NCBI RefSeq assembly: GCF_014467055.1
Contig: NZ_CP060696.1
Coordinates: forward strand, 1,054,001-1,118,000
Source: Caproicibacterium amylolyticum
GTDB taxonomy: Bacteria; Bacillota; Clostridia; Oscillospirales; Acutalibacteraceae
Direction: 5' to 3'
DNA length: 64,000 nucleotides
The stretch's first letter is position 1. Each line of letters opens with the position of its first letter. Positions 8,343 to 15,107 of this stretch are shown one piece after another. The position numbers were made by a program, and so were the translations under genes. Below the pieces are notes generated by a model. That model ran no database searches. It saw nothing but the letters and a program-made list of their open reading frames with translations, and had not been told where the DNA came from.

Positions 8343-8367
8343 AAAAAAGCAGCCTGTAGCGGCTGCT
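8343..8367 (-). terminator. rho-independent terminator (minus strand)
   Basis: On the minus strand AGCAGCC-loop-GGCTGCT is followed by TTTTTTATT. It backs up the closer minus-strand terminator at 8419-8445. Confidence 0.6.
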
Positions 8368-8418
8368 AAATGTATGACTGCGCAATTTTGCGCCGTCCTC
8401 ATGCACCAACATTTGGGC

Positions 8419-8445
8419 ATAAAAAAGCACCCACAGGGGGCGCTT
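8419..8445 (-). terminator. rho-independent terminator for the 8449-8658 gene
   Basis: On the minus strand AGCGCCC-loop-GGGTGCT followed by TTTTTTAT, four bases after the TAG stop of the upstream minus-strand gene. Confidence 0.65.
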
Positions 8446-8448
8446 ATC

Positions 8449-8658
8449 CTACCTCCAACCAACAACCTTAGGACGGTATGGAGTATCATCTATTATTGAG
8501 TATCCGGCCTCGGCTAAGGCGTCAAGCTTTTTTGCGCCCCGCTTAGATACTCCTACCAAGATGTCCTCGCTCCAGATGTGTTGCTCATGGCAATCGGCCA
8601 TGACCGAAAAATAGATTATGTCATTATCCTTGACCGCTGTTATGTTGTAACGCTCCAT
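8449..8658 (-). CDS. hypothetical protein of the regulatory island, ends in TAG
   Basis: 69 residues from ATG at 8658, chosen because AGGAGGAAAAACAA lies right before it (the frame is open to 8685). Residues ITAVKDNDIIYFSVMAD and GVSKRGAKKLDALAEAGYSII suggest a small alpha/beta protein, possibly with a helical DNA- or protein-binding C-terminal half. It is one of only two prophage genes seen to stop at TAG; readthrough would add about 57 residues, probably without meaning. Confidence 0.5.
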   Translation of the reverse strand: MERYNITAVKDNDIIYFSVMADCHEQHIWSEDILVGVSKRGAKKLDALAEAGYSIIDDTPYRPKVVGWR

Positions 8659-8689
8659 TTGTTTTTCCTCCTGTTTGTGCTTCACACGT

Positions 8690-8775
8690 TTATTTTTTTG
8701 TGTCGCTCCCTGTGCGGGAGCGTGAATTGAAATAGGGGCAATGGGAGCGGGCTACACTGGTAACCCGCTGGAACG
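8690..8775. other. two intercistronic hairpins between minus-strand genes
   Basis: CGCTCCC/GGGAGCG (about 8705-8722) and AGCGGG/CCCGCT (about 8746-8772) lie between the two minus-strand genes. Their T/A-rich flanks could attenuate or protect the transcript. One arm of a 14-base inverted repeat (8727-8740) lies between them. Confidence 0.4.
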
Positions 8776-8781
8776 TTGTGC

Positions 8782-9246
8782 TTATGCAATCTCCTGATAT
8801 CCCCATACGTTACCGCCATCATATCCCCACATCATGCGTGCCGCGTCCTGTGCATCCTGCAAGCTCTGTGCTGTGTACTCGCACTCATCTACTGTGTTTC
8901 CGTCTGCTGTCTCCGCTGTGAGTGCCTCGCCCTTGCCGTTATAGTAGATAGTCATTGTGCCTGCGTCTGTGTCAATCGTTGCGATAGCTGTCCTCATTGT
9001 GTTACCTCCTGCCGACTTGCCCGGCTGTTGTTGTGACTGTATTAGTGCTCGCGTTGTGTCTACTGCATCGTTTGTAATATCACGGCACATTGTGCTGCAC
9101 AGCCCTAATTGCTGCGTGCTTTTCTTCTTTTTCCCGTGCTTTTGCTTGTGCCGCCTGTGCTCCTTCTGGACGCTGTCAATCAGTCCCAACAGCATCCGTG
9201 CTATCAATAATAGCAATACGCCGCCCATTGCATCACTCCATTTCAT
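8782..9246 (-). CDS. membrane-anchored hypothetical protein with an in-frame internal start
   Basis: 154 residues if begun at 9246; the ATG six codons later (9228) has GGAGTG before it and is the likelier start. The N-terminal part has one hydrophobic helix (GVLLLLIARMLLGLI) and a very basic stretch (HRRHKQKHGKKKKS). Near 8997 lies a second ATG with a perfect GGAGGT site. From there a 72-residue domain (MRTAIATIDTDAGTMTIYYN ...) could be made alone. Thus a membrane-bound and a soluble form of the C-terminal domain may both exist. It is driven by the perfect minus-strand promoter at 9297-9325. Confidence 0.5.
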   Translation of the reverse strand: MKWSDAMGGVLLLLIARMLLGLIDSVQKEHRRHKQKHGKKKKSTQQLGLCSTMCRDITNDAVDTTRALIQSQQQPGKSAGGNTMRTAIATIDTDAGTMTIYYNGKGEALTAETADGNTVDECEYTAQSLQDAQDAARMMWGYDGGNVWGYQEIA

Positions 9247-9296
9247 AGTGGGGCGATTTTTTTATATCTGTATTGCCTTGCCTTGACTACTCCTAC

Positions 9297-9325
9297 ATTA
9301 TAACTGTTAACCAATTAGTTGTCAA
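9297..9325 (-). promoter_or_regulatory. minus-strand sigma-A promoter of the switch region
   Basis: On the minus strand TTGACA (9325-9320), a 17-base spacer and TATAAT (9302-9297), a perfect consensus. The -35 box is followed by ACT, so TTGACAACT is shared with the divergent plus-strand promoter at 9554, suggesting one protein binds both. Confidence 0.8.
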
Positions 9326-9486
9326 TAGATTTTTGCATATTTTTTCAATTAATTTTTGCGTGGTAAAGAGCACACATACATGCACAGCTAATCGATAGAT
9401 GCAGGGCGTGCCCCTATTTCAAGCCTATTCTTTCGGCGGGAGGACGTACCTCACCACCCTCAAAAAACAAACGCAAAATACAATTA

Positions 9487-9535
9487 TTCATAAATTTATG
9501 CATTAATATTCATAAAACAGCTTGAAATTCATAAA
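9487..9535. promoter_or_regulatory. three CATAAA repeats and a 12-base palindrome
   Basis: CATAAATTTATG (9489-9500) is a perfect palindrome. Two further CATAAA copies begin at 9511 and 9530, each inside ATTCATAAAA. They lie just upstream of the regulator's promoter, in the place expected of operators. The remaining part of the intergenic stretch (9336-9486) shows one arm of a 14-base inverted repeat (9409-9422) and no gene. Confidence 0.5.
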
Positions 9536-9553
9536 ATAAGCAACACTTATTAG

Positions 9554-9582
9554 TTGACAACTCCAAATTAACATGATATAAT
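9554..9582 (+). promoter_or_regulatory. perfect sigma-A promoter of the HTH regulator, with flanking inverted repeat
   Basis: TTGACA (9554-9559), 17 bases, TATAAT (9577-9582). The -35 lies inside AGTTG-A-CAACT, a perfect palindrome. The extended GTTGACAACTCC is repeated inverted as GGAGTTGTAAC just before the start codon at 9607. This arrangement suggests autoregulation by the encoded HTH protein. Confidence 0.85.
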
Positions 9583-9606
9583 TCAAGAAGAAATGGAGTT
9601 GTAACT

Positions 9607-9861
9607 ATGAAACAAGCAGGGAGCGAATTCTTGTCCAAAGCGATAGGAATTAAAGTAAAGCAGCTTAGAGAAAAGGCTGGAATGAGCGGCAGGGAAGCTG
9701 CTGACAAAATTGGAGTTACAAGACAATGGTTTGCAAAAATTGAGTGCGGCGTGTGTGAACCGTCAATATCATCCTTGCTGAAAGTGACAAAAGCGCTAGA
9801 CTGCTCAATTTTCGATATACTAGATGAACCGCTTGGGAGAAAGAAAACAAACAATAAATAG
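9607..9861 (+). CDS. XRE-family HTH regulator, ends in TAG
   Basis: 84 residues, almost entirely an HTH_3 (Cro/CI) domain: IKVKQLREKAGMSGREAAD, IGVTRQWFAKIECG and PSISSLLKVTKALDCSIFDIL. It has no dimerisation domain, so it resembles Cro more than CI. It lies behind a perfect promoter with repeats suited to self-control, and faces a minus-strand operon whose promoter shares TTGACAACT. Its stop is TAG (9859-9861). If read, and a second TAG at 9868-9870 too, the frame runs through the terminator hairpin and ends at TAA overlapping the terL ATG (TAATG). Confidence 0.85.
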   Translation: MKQAGSEFLSKAIGIKVKQLREKAGMSGREAADKIGVTRQWFAKIECGVCEPSISSLLKVTKALDCSIFDILDEPLGRKKTNNK

Positions 9862-9866
9862 AGTGC

Positions 9867-9901
9867 CTAGAGCGCCTACCGATATGGAGGCGTTCTTTTT
9901 T
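9867..9901 (+). terminator. terminator hairpin that also contains the terL ribosome site
   Basis: AGCGCCT pairs with GGAGGCGT-type sequence, followed by TTCTTTTTT. The 3' arm contains GGAGG (9886-9890), the only Shine-Dalgarno-like sequence before the terL ATG at 9903. So the hairpin can both end transcription and hide the ribosome site. Confidence 0.7.
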
Positions 9902-9902
9902 A

Positions 9903-11576
9903 ATGGCAGTAGATTATGCAAGAGCAAAAAAGCAACTAATACACGACATCAAATATCATATGTACGATATGGATGCATCTGAATTGGCATTGAAGCGAGA
10001 AGCGTTGCGGTCAATTTATCACAAAGAAAACAATATGCCTGCGGCACTGTTGGAGAATGATGGATTGCGGAAAACACTGAACATCATTTTGAGCAATCCA
10101 AAGGGACTCAAGCCGGTGCAGATGCAGAACTACACAGATAAATACTGGTAGACGTTTCTTTTTGCGGCACCGTATGATTTCCACTCCTACTTGATTTACA
10201 TGGAGAGGAACAGAGAGCCTGATAAGAAGTTCTACCCGCCGCGTGAGCGTGTGCTGCGGCCAATCGTGCAAGACCTGCAAGACTTGGAAGATGGAAAGTT
10301 AAAGCGGTTTGGACTGTCTCTGCCCCCGGGCAGTGGATAGTCCACACTAGGAATATTTTATATGGCGTGGGTGATTGGAAAACACCCTGATATGCCTTGT
10401 TTGGCATCCGCTTATGCTGACAAGCTGACAAATTCTTTCTACACTGGCGTGCTGCAGCTTATCAAGGATGATGAATACACCTACAAAGACATCTTTCCGG
10501 GTTCAAAGCTGGTAAACACAAACTCAAAAGAGGAAACGCTCGACTTACGGAATCAGCACCGGTTTAAAACGTTGACCTGCCGTTCCATTGATGGCGGTTT
10601 GACCGGCGCCACACGTTGTGAAAGCCTGCTGTATGCGGATGATATGGTTTCCGGTATTGAGGAAGCAATGAATCGAGACCGCATGGACACGCTATGGTAT
10701 AAGTTCACAAATGACCTTATGAGCCGTATGAAAATGGGCTGTAAGATGCTGATTATCGGTACTCGCTGGTCTGTGTATGACCCATTAGGGCGGCTTGAAG
10801 CAAGGTATGAGGGTGACGGATACAGCAAGTTTGTGCGCATTCCTGCACTGAACGAGGATGGAAGTTCAAATTTTGACTATGATTATGATGTTGGATTCTC
10901 ACGGGAATATTTTGAAGATATTCGCGACAACATGGACGATATTTCATGGGGTGCAATCTATCAGCAAAGGCCAATAGAGCGCGAGGGTGTGCTTTACCAT
11001 GAGGACGATTTCCACTATTTTGATGGCAAGTTGCCGCCGGATGCAAAACCTGATTCCATTGTAGCGGTCTGCGACTCTAAAAATCAGGGTAAAGACTATG
11101 TGGCAGCAATTTGTGGCTATGTTTATGGCGATACGGTGTACATACGCGATTTGGTATTCAATAATGGTTTGCCAGATGTCACAAAGCCTATGGTTGCAAA
11201 ACTATGCGTCAGGAATAAAGTATCACAGCTTGATGTTGAGGTGAACAACGGCGGCGGATACTATGCCGAAAGCGTTAGTGACATGATTTCACAAGGCAAC
11301 GGCAATACATCCGTCAGGACGTTCTTTTCATCTACCAATAAAATCACACGTATTGTTACAGAGTCGGACTACATCATAAAGCACTTCGTTTTCCTTCAAC
11401 CGTCAAAGCAGAGCAGAGAATATAAGGCCTTCATGCGCAACGTGTGCAGTTTTACAACGAACGGGAAAGCGAAGCACGATGATGCGCCGGACGCACTGTC
11501 TATGCTGAGTAACCTTGTAAAGAACTTGACTGCCTACAGCATACGGATGATAGACAGAAGTCAGATTCCTTTGTGA
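9903..11576 (+). CDS. terL: terminase large subunit, two in-frame TAG codons
   Basis: 557 codons, with TAG at codon 83 (10149-10151) and codon 146 (10338-10340). Read through both, the protein is a normal-length packaging ATPase/nuclease. The N-terminal part has FAAPYDFHSYLIYMERNREP. The Walker A is LPPGSG-UAG-ST, in which the amber codon takes the place of the conserved lysine. The Walker B-like segment LLYADDMV lies near residue 245, the RNase H-like nuclease starts at CDSKNQGKDYVAAIC, and HDDAPDALS is near the end. Without UAG decoding only 82 residues are made. This placement suggests lysine insertion and makes DNA packaging depend on the suppressor tRNA. Confidence 0.9.
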
Positions 11577-11591
11577 GTTCATAATTCTGTA

Positions 11592-11632
11592 ACAGGTTTT
11601 CAGTAGCGAAATTTATTCCTGTACGTTAAAAT
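11592..11632 (+). promoter_or_regulatory. phage-specific promoter, copy B, upstream of tRNAs and virion genes
   Basis: CAGGTTTTCAGTAGCGAAAT, then 14 bases, then TAAAAT (11627-11632), in the same geometry as copies A and C. Two hairpins follow (GTAAGAAATTTCTTAC palindrome near 11640, and GCGGCGC/GCGCCGC at about 11662-11690). It would transcribe the tRNA array, including the amber suppressor, together with the portal and capsid genes. Confidence 0.7.
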
Positions 11633-11698
11633 GTAAGTAGAGTAAGAAATTTCTTACAGGGCGGCGCTCTTTACACTCCTTTCTGCGCCGCTTAACAT

Positions 11699-11773
11699 GC
11701 CTAAATAGCATTAACCGGACAAAGCGCCGCACACAATGATGTGCACACGCGGGTTCGACTCCCGCTTTAGGCA
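11699..11773 (+). tRNA. tRNA-like gene, anticodon not assignable
   Basis: GCCTAAA pairs perfectly with TTTAGGC, and the T arm GCGGG-TTCGACT-CCCGC is perfect; total length is 75. The anticodon arm is odd: the best stem GCACA/TGTGC leaves a six-base loop (CAATGA) without the usual T33, and the D stem is weak. No CCA is encoded directly after A73. It is either a decaying tRNA or a tRNA-like element. Confidence 0.45.
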
Positions 11774-11867
11774 ACTATACAACCTGTGCAGCTGCATGAA
11801 GCACAGCTACCGGATGCAGCCGGTAAAGAAAAGCGGTACTGTATTTTGCAACAGTTCCGCTAAATAT

Positions 11868-11954
11868 GGCACTCGACAAATAGCTGGGAAAGTCGGCTGA
11901 CCGTAAATCAGTTTCCGTAAGGATTGCAAGGTTCGATTCCTTGGGGTGCCACCA
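11868..11954 (+). tRNA. tRNA-Tyr(GTA)
   Basis: Acceptor GGCACTC/GGGTGCC, T arm CAAGG-TTCGATT-CCTTG and encoded ACCA. The anticodon loop CCGTAAA gives GTA with C instead of T at position 33, which is unusual. A long variable arm fits class II tRNA-Tyr. It belongs to the phage tRNA array. Confidence 0.7.
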
Positions 11955-12066
11955 GAATAGCGGTATATCTTTGCGAAGATATAAGCGGATGAAAGCCCCG
12001 CTGCGCATTTTGCATATATGCGTTCAGGATTATGCGATGAGTCGCCTCTACCAATATGCTTAATAT

Positions 12067-12154
12067 GGAAGATTGTCTGAGTGGCTTAAAGAGCCTGCTT
12101 TGAAAGCAGGTAAGCAGAAATGCAGCAGGGGTTCGAATCCTCTATCTTCCACCA
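12067..12154 (+). tRNA. tRNA-Ser(TGA)
   Basis: Acceptor GGAAGAT/ATCTTCC, anticodon stem CCTGC/GCAGG with loop TTTGAAA (TGA), a long variable arm typical of serine tRNA, T loop TTCGAAT and encoded ACCA. Confidence 0.9.
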
Positions 12155-12445
12155 ATTCCTAAAGCCAACAGCGTACAGGGATTCAGATAACAGGATTGAA
12201 GCAATGCAAGCTTTTAAAAGGAATCCATCCTCCTCTATGGAGGAAGAATCCCAGTCGGCAAGGCGCTAGTCCATGCGAACTGGGCGGTTTAGCAAACTTT
12301 TCCGTATTAAGTTTGACTATGTGGGTAATACGCCCTCCGTGAAAGTCGGACGTAAGGCAGAACCGAAAAGCTGCCAGCGCTTATCCGGCGCTATACAAGA
12401 GGGTATATGCACCGATGGGCTGCAATGAAAAATGCCCATCAAAAT
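12155..12445 (+). other. 291-base non-coding spacer inside the tRNA array, structured
   Basis: No reading frame of note. Several hairpins are visible: CCCAG/CTGGG (about 12251-12290), GGCGC-type stems near 12380-12395, and GATGGGC/GCCCATC just before the suppressor tRNA (12415-12440). It may be a processing spacer, a lost tRNA or an unknown structured RNA. I could not match it to a known RNA family by eye. Confidence 0.4.
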
Positions 12446-12521
12446 GGGGAATTAACTTAGTTGGAAGAGCACCGGACTCTAAATCCGGGCGACCTCGGTT
12501 CGAGTCCGAGATTCCCCACCA
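12446..12521 (+). tRNA. amber suppressor tRNA, anticodon CTA
   Basis: Acceptor GGGGAAT/ATTCCCC (7 bp), anticodon stem CCGGA/TCCGG with loop CTCTAAA giving anticodon CTA, T arm CTCGG-TTCGAGT-CCGAG, discriminator A and encoded CCA. The D loop AGTTGGAAG and short variable loop are normal; one A-C mismatch ends the D stem. The loop differs from a lysine CTCTTAA loop (anticodon CTT) by one base. C32, A38, G1-C72 and A73 fit tRNA-Lys better than tRNA-Gln (usually U1-A72, T32, T38). It should decode the 13 in-frame UAG codons of the virion genes. Confidence 0.93.
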
Positions 12522-12542
12522 CATTGAAAACAAGGTGACTGT

Positions 12543-12752
12543 TTGAAAGCGTATAAAATCGGAGATAGACCAGTTCCAGATTGGGTAAAATCTCTTGTTG
12601 ACGCAGGAAACGTTATCTTCAAGACAGACGGATGGTGTGAAGCTGGCGACAAATTCACCAGATACAGCGCTCCAGCCGGATTTTACATAGTCCTTGATGA
12701 TGATGGGAAATGTAAGACTTGCCCACCAGATAGACTTAAAGGAAGTGAATAA
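12543..12752 (+). CDS. small hypothetical phage protein
   Basis: 69 residues starting TTTGAAAGCG with ATG or TTG context at 12543 and AAGGTGACTG upstream. It reads as a small beta-rich domain (VIFKTDGWCEAGDKF, GFYIVLDDDGKCKTC). It sits between the suppressor tRNA and the portal gene and ends three bases before the portal ATG. The function is unknown. Confidence 0.5.
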   Translation: MKAYKIGDRPVPDWVKSLVDAGNVIFKTDGWCEAGDKFTRYSAPAGFYIVLDDDGKCKTCPPDRLKGSE

Positions 12753-12755
12753 TAA

Positions 12756-14357
12756 ATGATTGAAGATATTTTATCAACTGCGTGGCTCGGAGAAGGTCAC
12801 ACATTTTTAGGAAGATAGGAAATCTGCACTTCAAGAGAAGTCAGCGAAGAAACTATACCCGAAATTGTCAGCGGCGCTATGATACAGTTTGCAAATAATC
12901 AGCAGGAAATCGAATACCTGTATAATTACTACAAAGGCAGTCAGCCAATCGTTTACCGTGAAAAAAAGGTTAGACCGGAAATCAATAACCGCATTGTAAT
13001 TAACAACGCTCTGGCTATTGTGCGTAACGCAAACGGCTATTTCCTCGGCGAGCCAATCAAGTACACTTCAAAAGGCGGTAGCGATAAAGAGCGCAGCGAT
13101 ATTGACTCTCTAAATGAGTATATGGACAGCGAAGATAAAGCCGCAAACGACATGGATGTTGGCGAAAGTGCTTCCGTTTGTGGCGTTGGATATCGTCTTG
13201 TTGCGGTGGATGAAAAATGCGATGAGGATGAAGCACCATTTGAGATTCCGACACTTGATGCACGTTCAACATTCGTCATTTATTCCACTGACTCTGTGAA
13301 AAAGCCTGTGCTAGGTGTTACATTCTCTGACATTCTGGATGATTACGGCAACGCAACCGGCAGAGTGTACACGGTGTATGACAACACATACCAATATCAG
13401 TATGAAGTCGCTGGAGTACAGACAACTATTACTGCAAAGGACCTTGTAAACGGATATCCAAAAGCACATTTGCTTGGTGCTGTTCCGATTGTGGAGTACA
13501 AAAACAATCAGTGCCGTATGGGCGACTTTGAATCCGTGCTGACAATTCTTGACGCGTTGAACAAGCTGCACAGTGACCGTGTAAACAGTGTTGAACAGCT
13601 TGTAAACAGCCTGCTTGTGTTTGTGAACTGCCACTTGAAAACGGCAAAAGAGAATGGTGGGACTTCTGATTTTGAAAAGATGAAGCAAGGCATGGCTCTT
13701 GAAATGACTTCCGACCAGCAGAATCCAGCAGACGTGAAGTATGTAAATTCCGGTGTCAATCAGAACGAAGCTGAAACGCTTGCACAGACTTTGATTGACT
13801 ATGTGTACGCCATTACCGGAATTCCTGACCGTAAGGCAAAGGGCGGCGGCACTGGCGACACAGGGGATGCAGTTTATCTGCGTGACGGATACCAGAGCCT
13901 TGAAGTTGTAGCACGGTGTAAACAGAGAAATTTCAAGAAGTCAGAAAAGCAAATGCTCCGTATGGTTTGCAAGATTTTAAAGCGATTCAGCAACATTGAC
14001 ATCAAGCCGATGGATGTTGAGGTAAACTTTGTCCGTAACCGCACAAACAATATGCTTAACAAGTCGCAGACACTTTCAACTTTGATGGCGACCAAAGTTC
14101 TCACTCCTACAGATGCGATTGAGCTTTCCAACTTTACAGAAATGCCTAACGAAATGGCAAAGCGTGGAGAAGAATATTGGAAACAGAAAGCAGATGAAGC
14201 GGCAGCTATGCTTGCGCCTACTGACAACACAGTTCCTACAGGAAATGAGGAATCTAATGCTAAGGGAAGTCAAGATGGAAAGCAATCTGCGAATCCCGCA
14301 GACGGCACCGGTTCTAAAGGAAGTACGGTGCAGAAAGTGCAACAAAAAGCTGGGTGA
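12756..14357 (+). CDS. SPP1-type portal protein, one in-frame TAG
   Basis: 533 codons from ATG 12756, which is preceded by GGAAGTG. TAG at codon 21 (12816-12818) interrupts the N-terminus (FLGR-UAG-EICTS). After it follows NNRIVINNALAIVRNANGYF and GYRLVAV of the phage_prot_Gp6/SPP1 portal family, then the stem/crown region and a disordered Gln/Gly/Lys-rich tail. The dodecameric portal is the DNA gateway of the head. A shorter reading from ATG 12879 would drop 41 residues. The C-terminal end overlaps a small zinc-finger gene in another frame. Confidence 0.9.
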
Positions 14358-14424
14358 ATTCAACGGATACTATGAAATCAAATGCCCACGTTGTGGAAAT
14401 ATGCAGAGTGGGTACATAAAATAA
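14275..14424 (+). CDS. Com-like zinc-finger protein overlapping the portal gene
   Basis: 49 residues from ATG 14275 (GGGAAG six bases earlier). VRCRKCNKKLGEFNGYYEIKC followed by PRCGNM carries two CxxC pairs, as in the Mu Com family of small translational activators. Whether this copy controls translation of a nearby gene is unknown. The first half overlaps the portal gene in a different frame. Confidence 0.7.
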   Translation: MESNLRIPQTAPVLKEVRCRKCNKKLGEFNGYYEIKCPRCGNMQSGYIK

Positions 14425-14436
14425 GAGTTCCTAAGA

Positions 14437-14482
14437 GAACCGAAACTTTCAGCCAATAGGCTGTCTGCTTCGGTTCTTTTTT
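14437..14482 (+). terminator. terminator-like hairpin inside the head operon
   Basis: GAACCGAA pairs with TTCGGTTC around a 24-base loop, followed by TTTTTT. It lies between the Com-like gene and the next gene, so transcription to the capsid genes must read through it or start again. Confidence 0.65.
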
Positions 14483-14499
14483 ATCAATGGAGGTAAACA

Positions 14500-14724
14500 A
14501 TGAAAGAAATTTATATTCCGACTTCGGTTCTTACGGTGCTGCTTCTAATTCTGAAGATGCTTGCGGTACCGGCTATTCCGTGGGTGGTAGTATTCTTGCC
14601 CCTGATTGTTGTAACTGCATTCTTTGCCGTGGCATCTGTGGCAATGACAATTATAATTGCTCGTTATCGTGACAGATTTGAAAAGTTTTTAAAAGACATC
14701 GGCCTTACAAAAGCAGATGAATGA
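14500..14724 (+). CDS. small membrane protein
   Basis: 74 residues, ATG 14500 behind ATGGAGGTAAACA. Two hydrophobic segments (VLTVLLLILKMLAVPAI and VVFLPLIVVTAFFAVASVA) precede a basic amphipathic end (ARYRDRFEKFLKDIG). It shares ATGA with the next small gene. The function is unknown. Confidence 0.5.
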   Translation: MKEIYIPTSVLTVLLLILKMLAVPAIPWVVVFLPLIVVTAFFAVASVAMTIIIARYRDRFEKFLKDIGLTKADE

Positions 14725-14875
14725 CAGCGTGAAACAGTGGCGTGATGTAAATAAGCAGATTGATAATATCCGCTTTTTACCGCGTCCAAGCAAAGAGCAG
14801 CTTGCGGAACTTGAACATCTAAAAGAAGTCAAAAAGCAAATGCTTCTGCAAATTGGAAGAAATCATTGCGGCTGA
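14717..14875 (+). CDS. small helical hypothetical protein
   Basis: 52 residues: ATG 14717 overlaps the preceding stop by eight bases. Residues SVKQWRDVNKQIDNI and PSKEQLAELEHLKEVKKQM form two amphipathic helices. The stop TGA lies within a hairpin (14868-14883) followed by TTTT. No family recognised. Confidence 0.45.
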   Translation: MNDSVKQWRDVNKQIDNIRFLPRPSKEQLAELEHLKEVKKQMLLQIGRNHCG

Positions 14876-14887
14876 AATGCCGCTTTT
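14866..14887 (+). terminator. short hairpin with T tract
   Basis: GCGGC-TGAAAT-GCCGC-TTTT directly at the end of the small gene. It could end transcription or help process the following tRNA-like element. Confidence 0.5.
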
Positions 14888-14889
14888 AT

Positions 14890-14941
14890 GGAAGAACAGG
14901 TGTGCACATGAAGTGAGGTTCGATTCCTCAATCTTCCACCA
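14890..14941 (+). tRNA. tRNA-like minihelix (acceptor plus T arm)
   Basis: GGAAGA pairs with TCTTCC, the T arm TGAGG-TTCGATT-CCTCA is perfect and ACCA is encoded. Only about 18 bases lie between the acceptor and the T stem, so there is no D arm or proper anticodon arm. The 3' end resembles tRNA-Ser at 12067. It is either a tRNA deletion relic or a deliberate tRNA mimic. Confidence 0.4.
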
Positions 14942-15008
14942 CGGCAAGTCTAATAGCCTACTGCCTGCAAAACGACCGCCACAGCGTGCGGTAAAGCTAT
15001 TCACTTAT

Positions 15009-15082
15009 GCGGATATAGTTCAACGGTAGAACTTCTGACTTCCAATCAGACGGTGCCAGTTCGATTCTGGTTATTCGCTCCA
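15009..15082 (+). tRNA. tRNA-Gly(TCC)
   Basis: Acceptor GCGGATA/TATTCGC (one G-T pair), anticodon stem TCTGA/TCAGA with loop CTTCCAA (TCC), T loop TTCGATT and encoded CCA. Last tRNA of the phage array. Confidence 0.9.
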
Positions 15083-15107
15083 TGTTATAGAACCATAAGC
15101 AAAGGAA

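Noticed and set aside
8166-8489. 107-residue minus-strand frame
   Set aside because: Runs through two terminators and has no ribosome site; the shorter 8449-8658 gene explains the coding signal.
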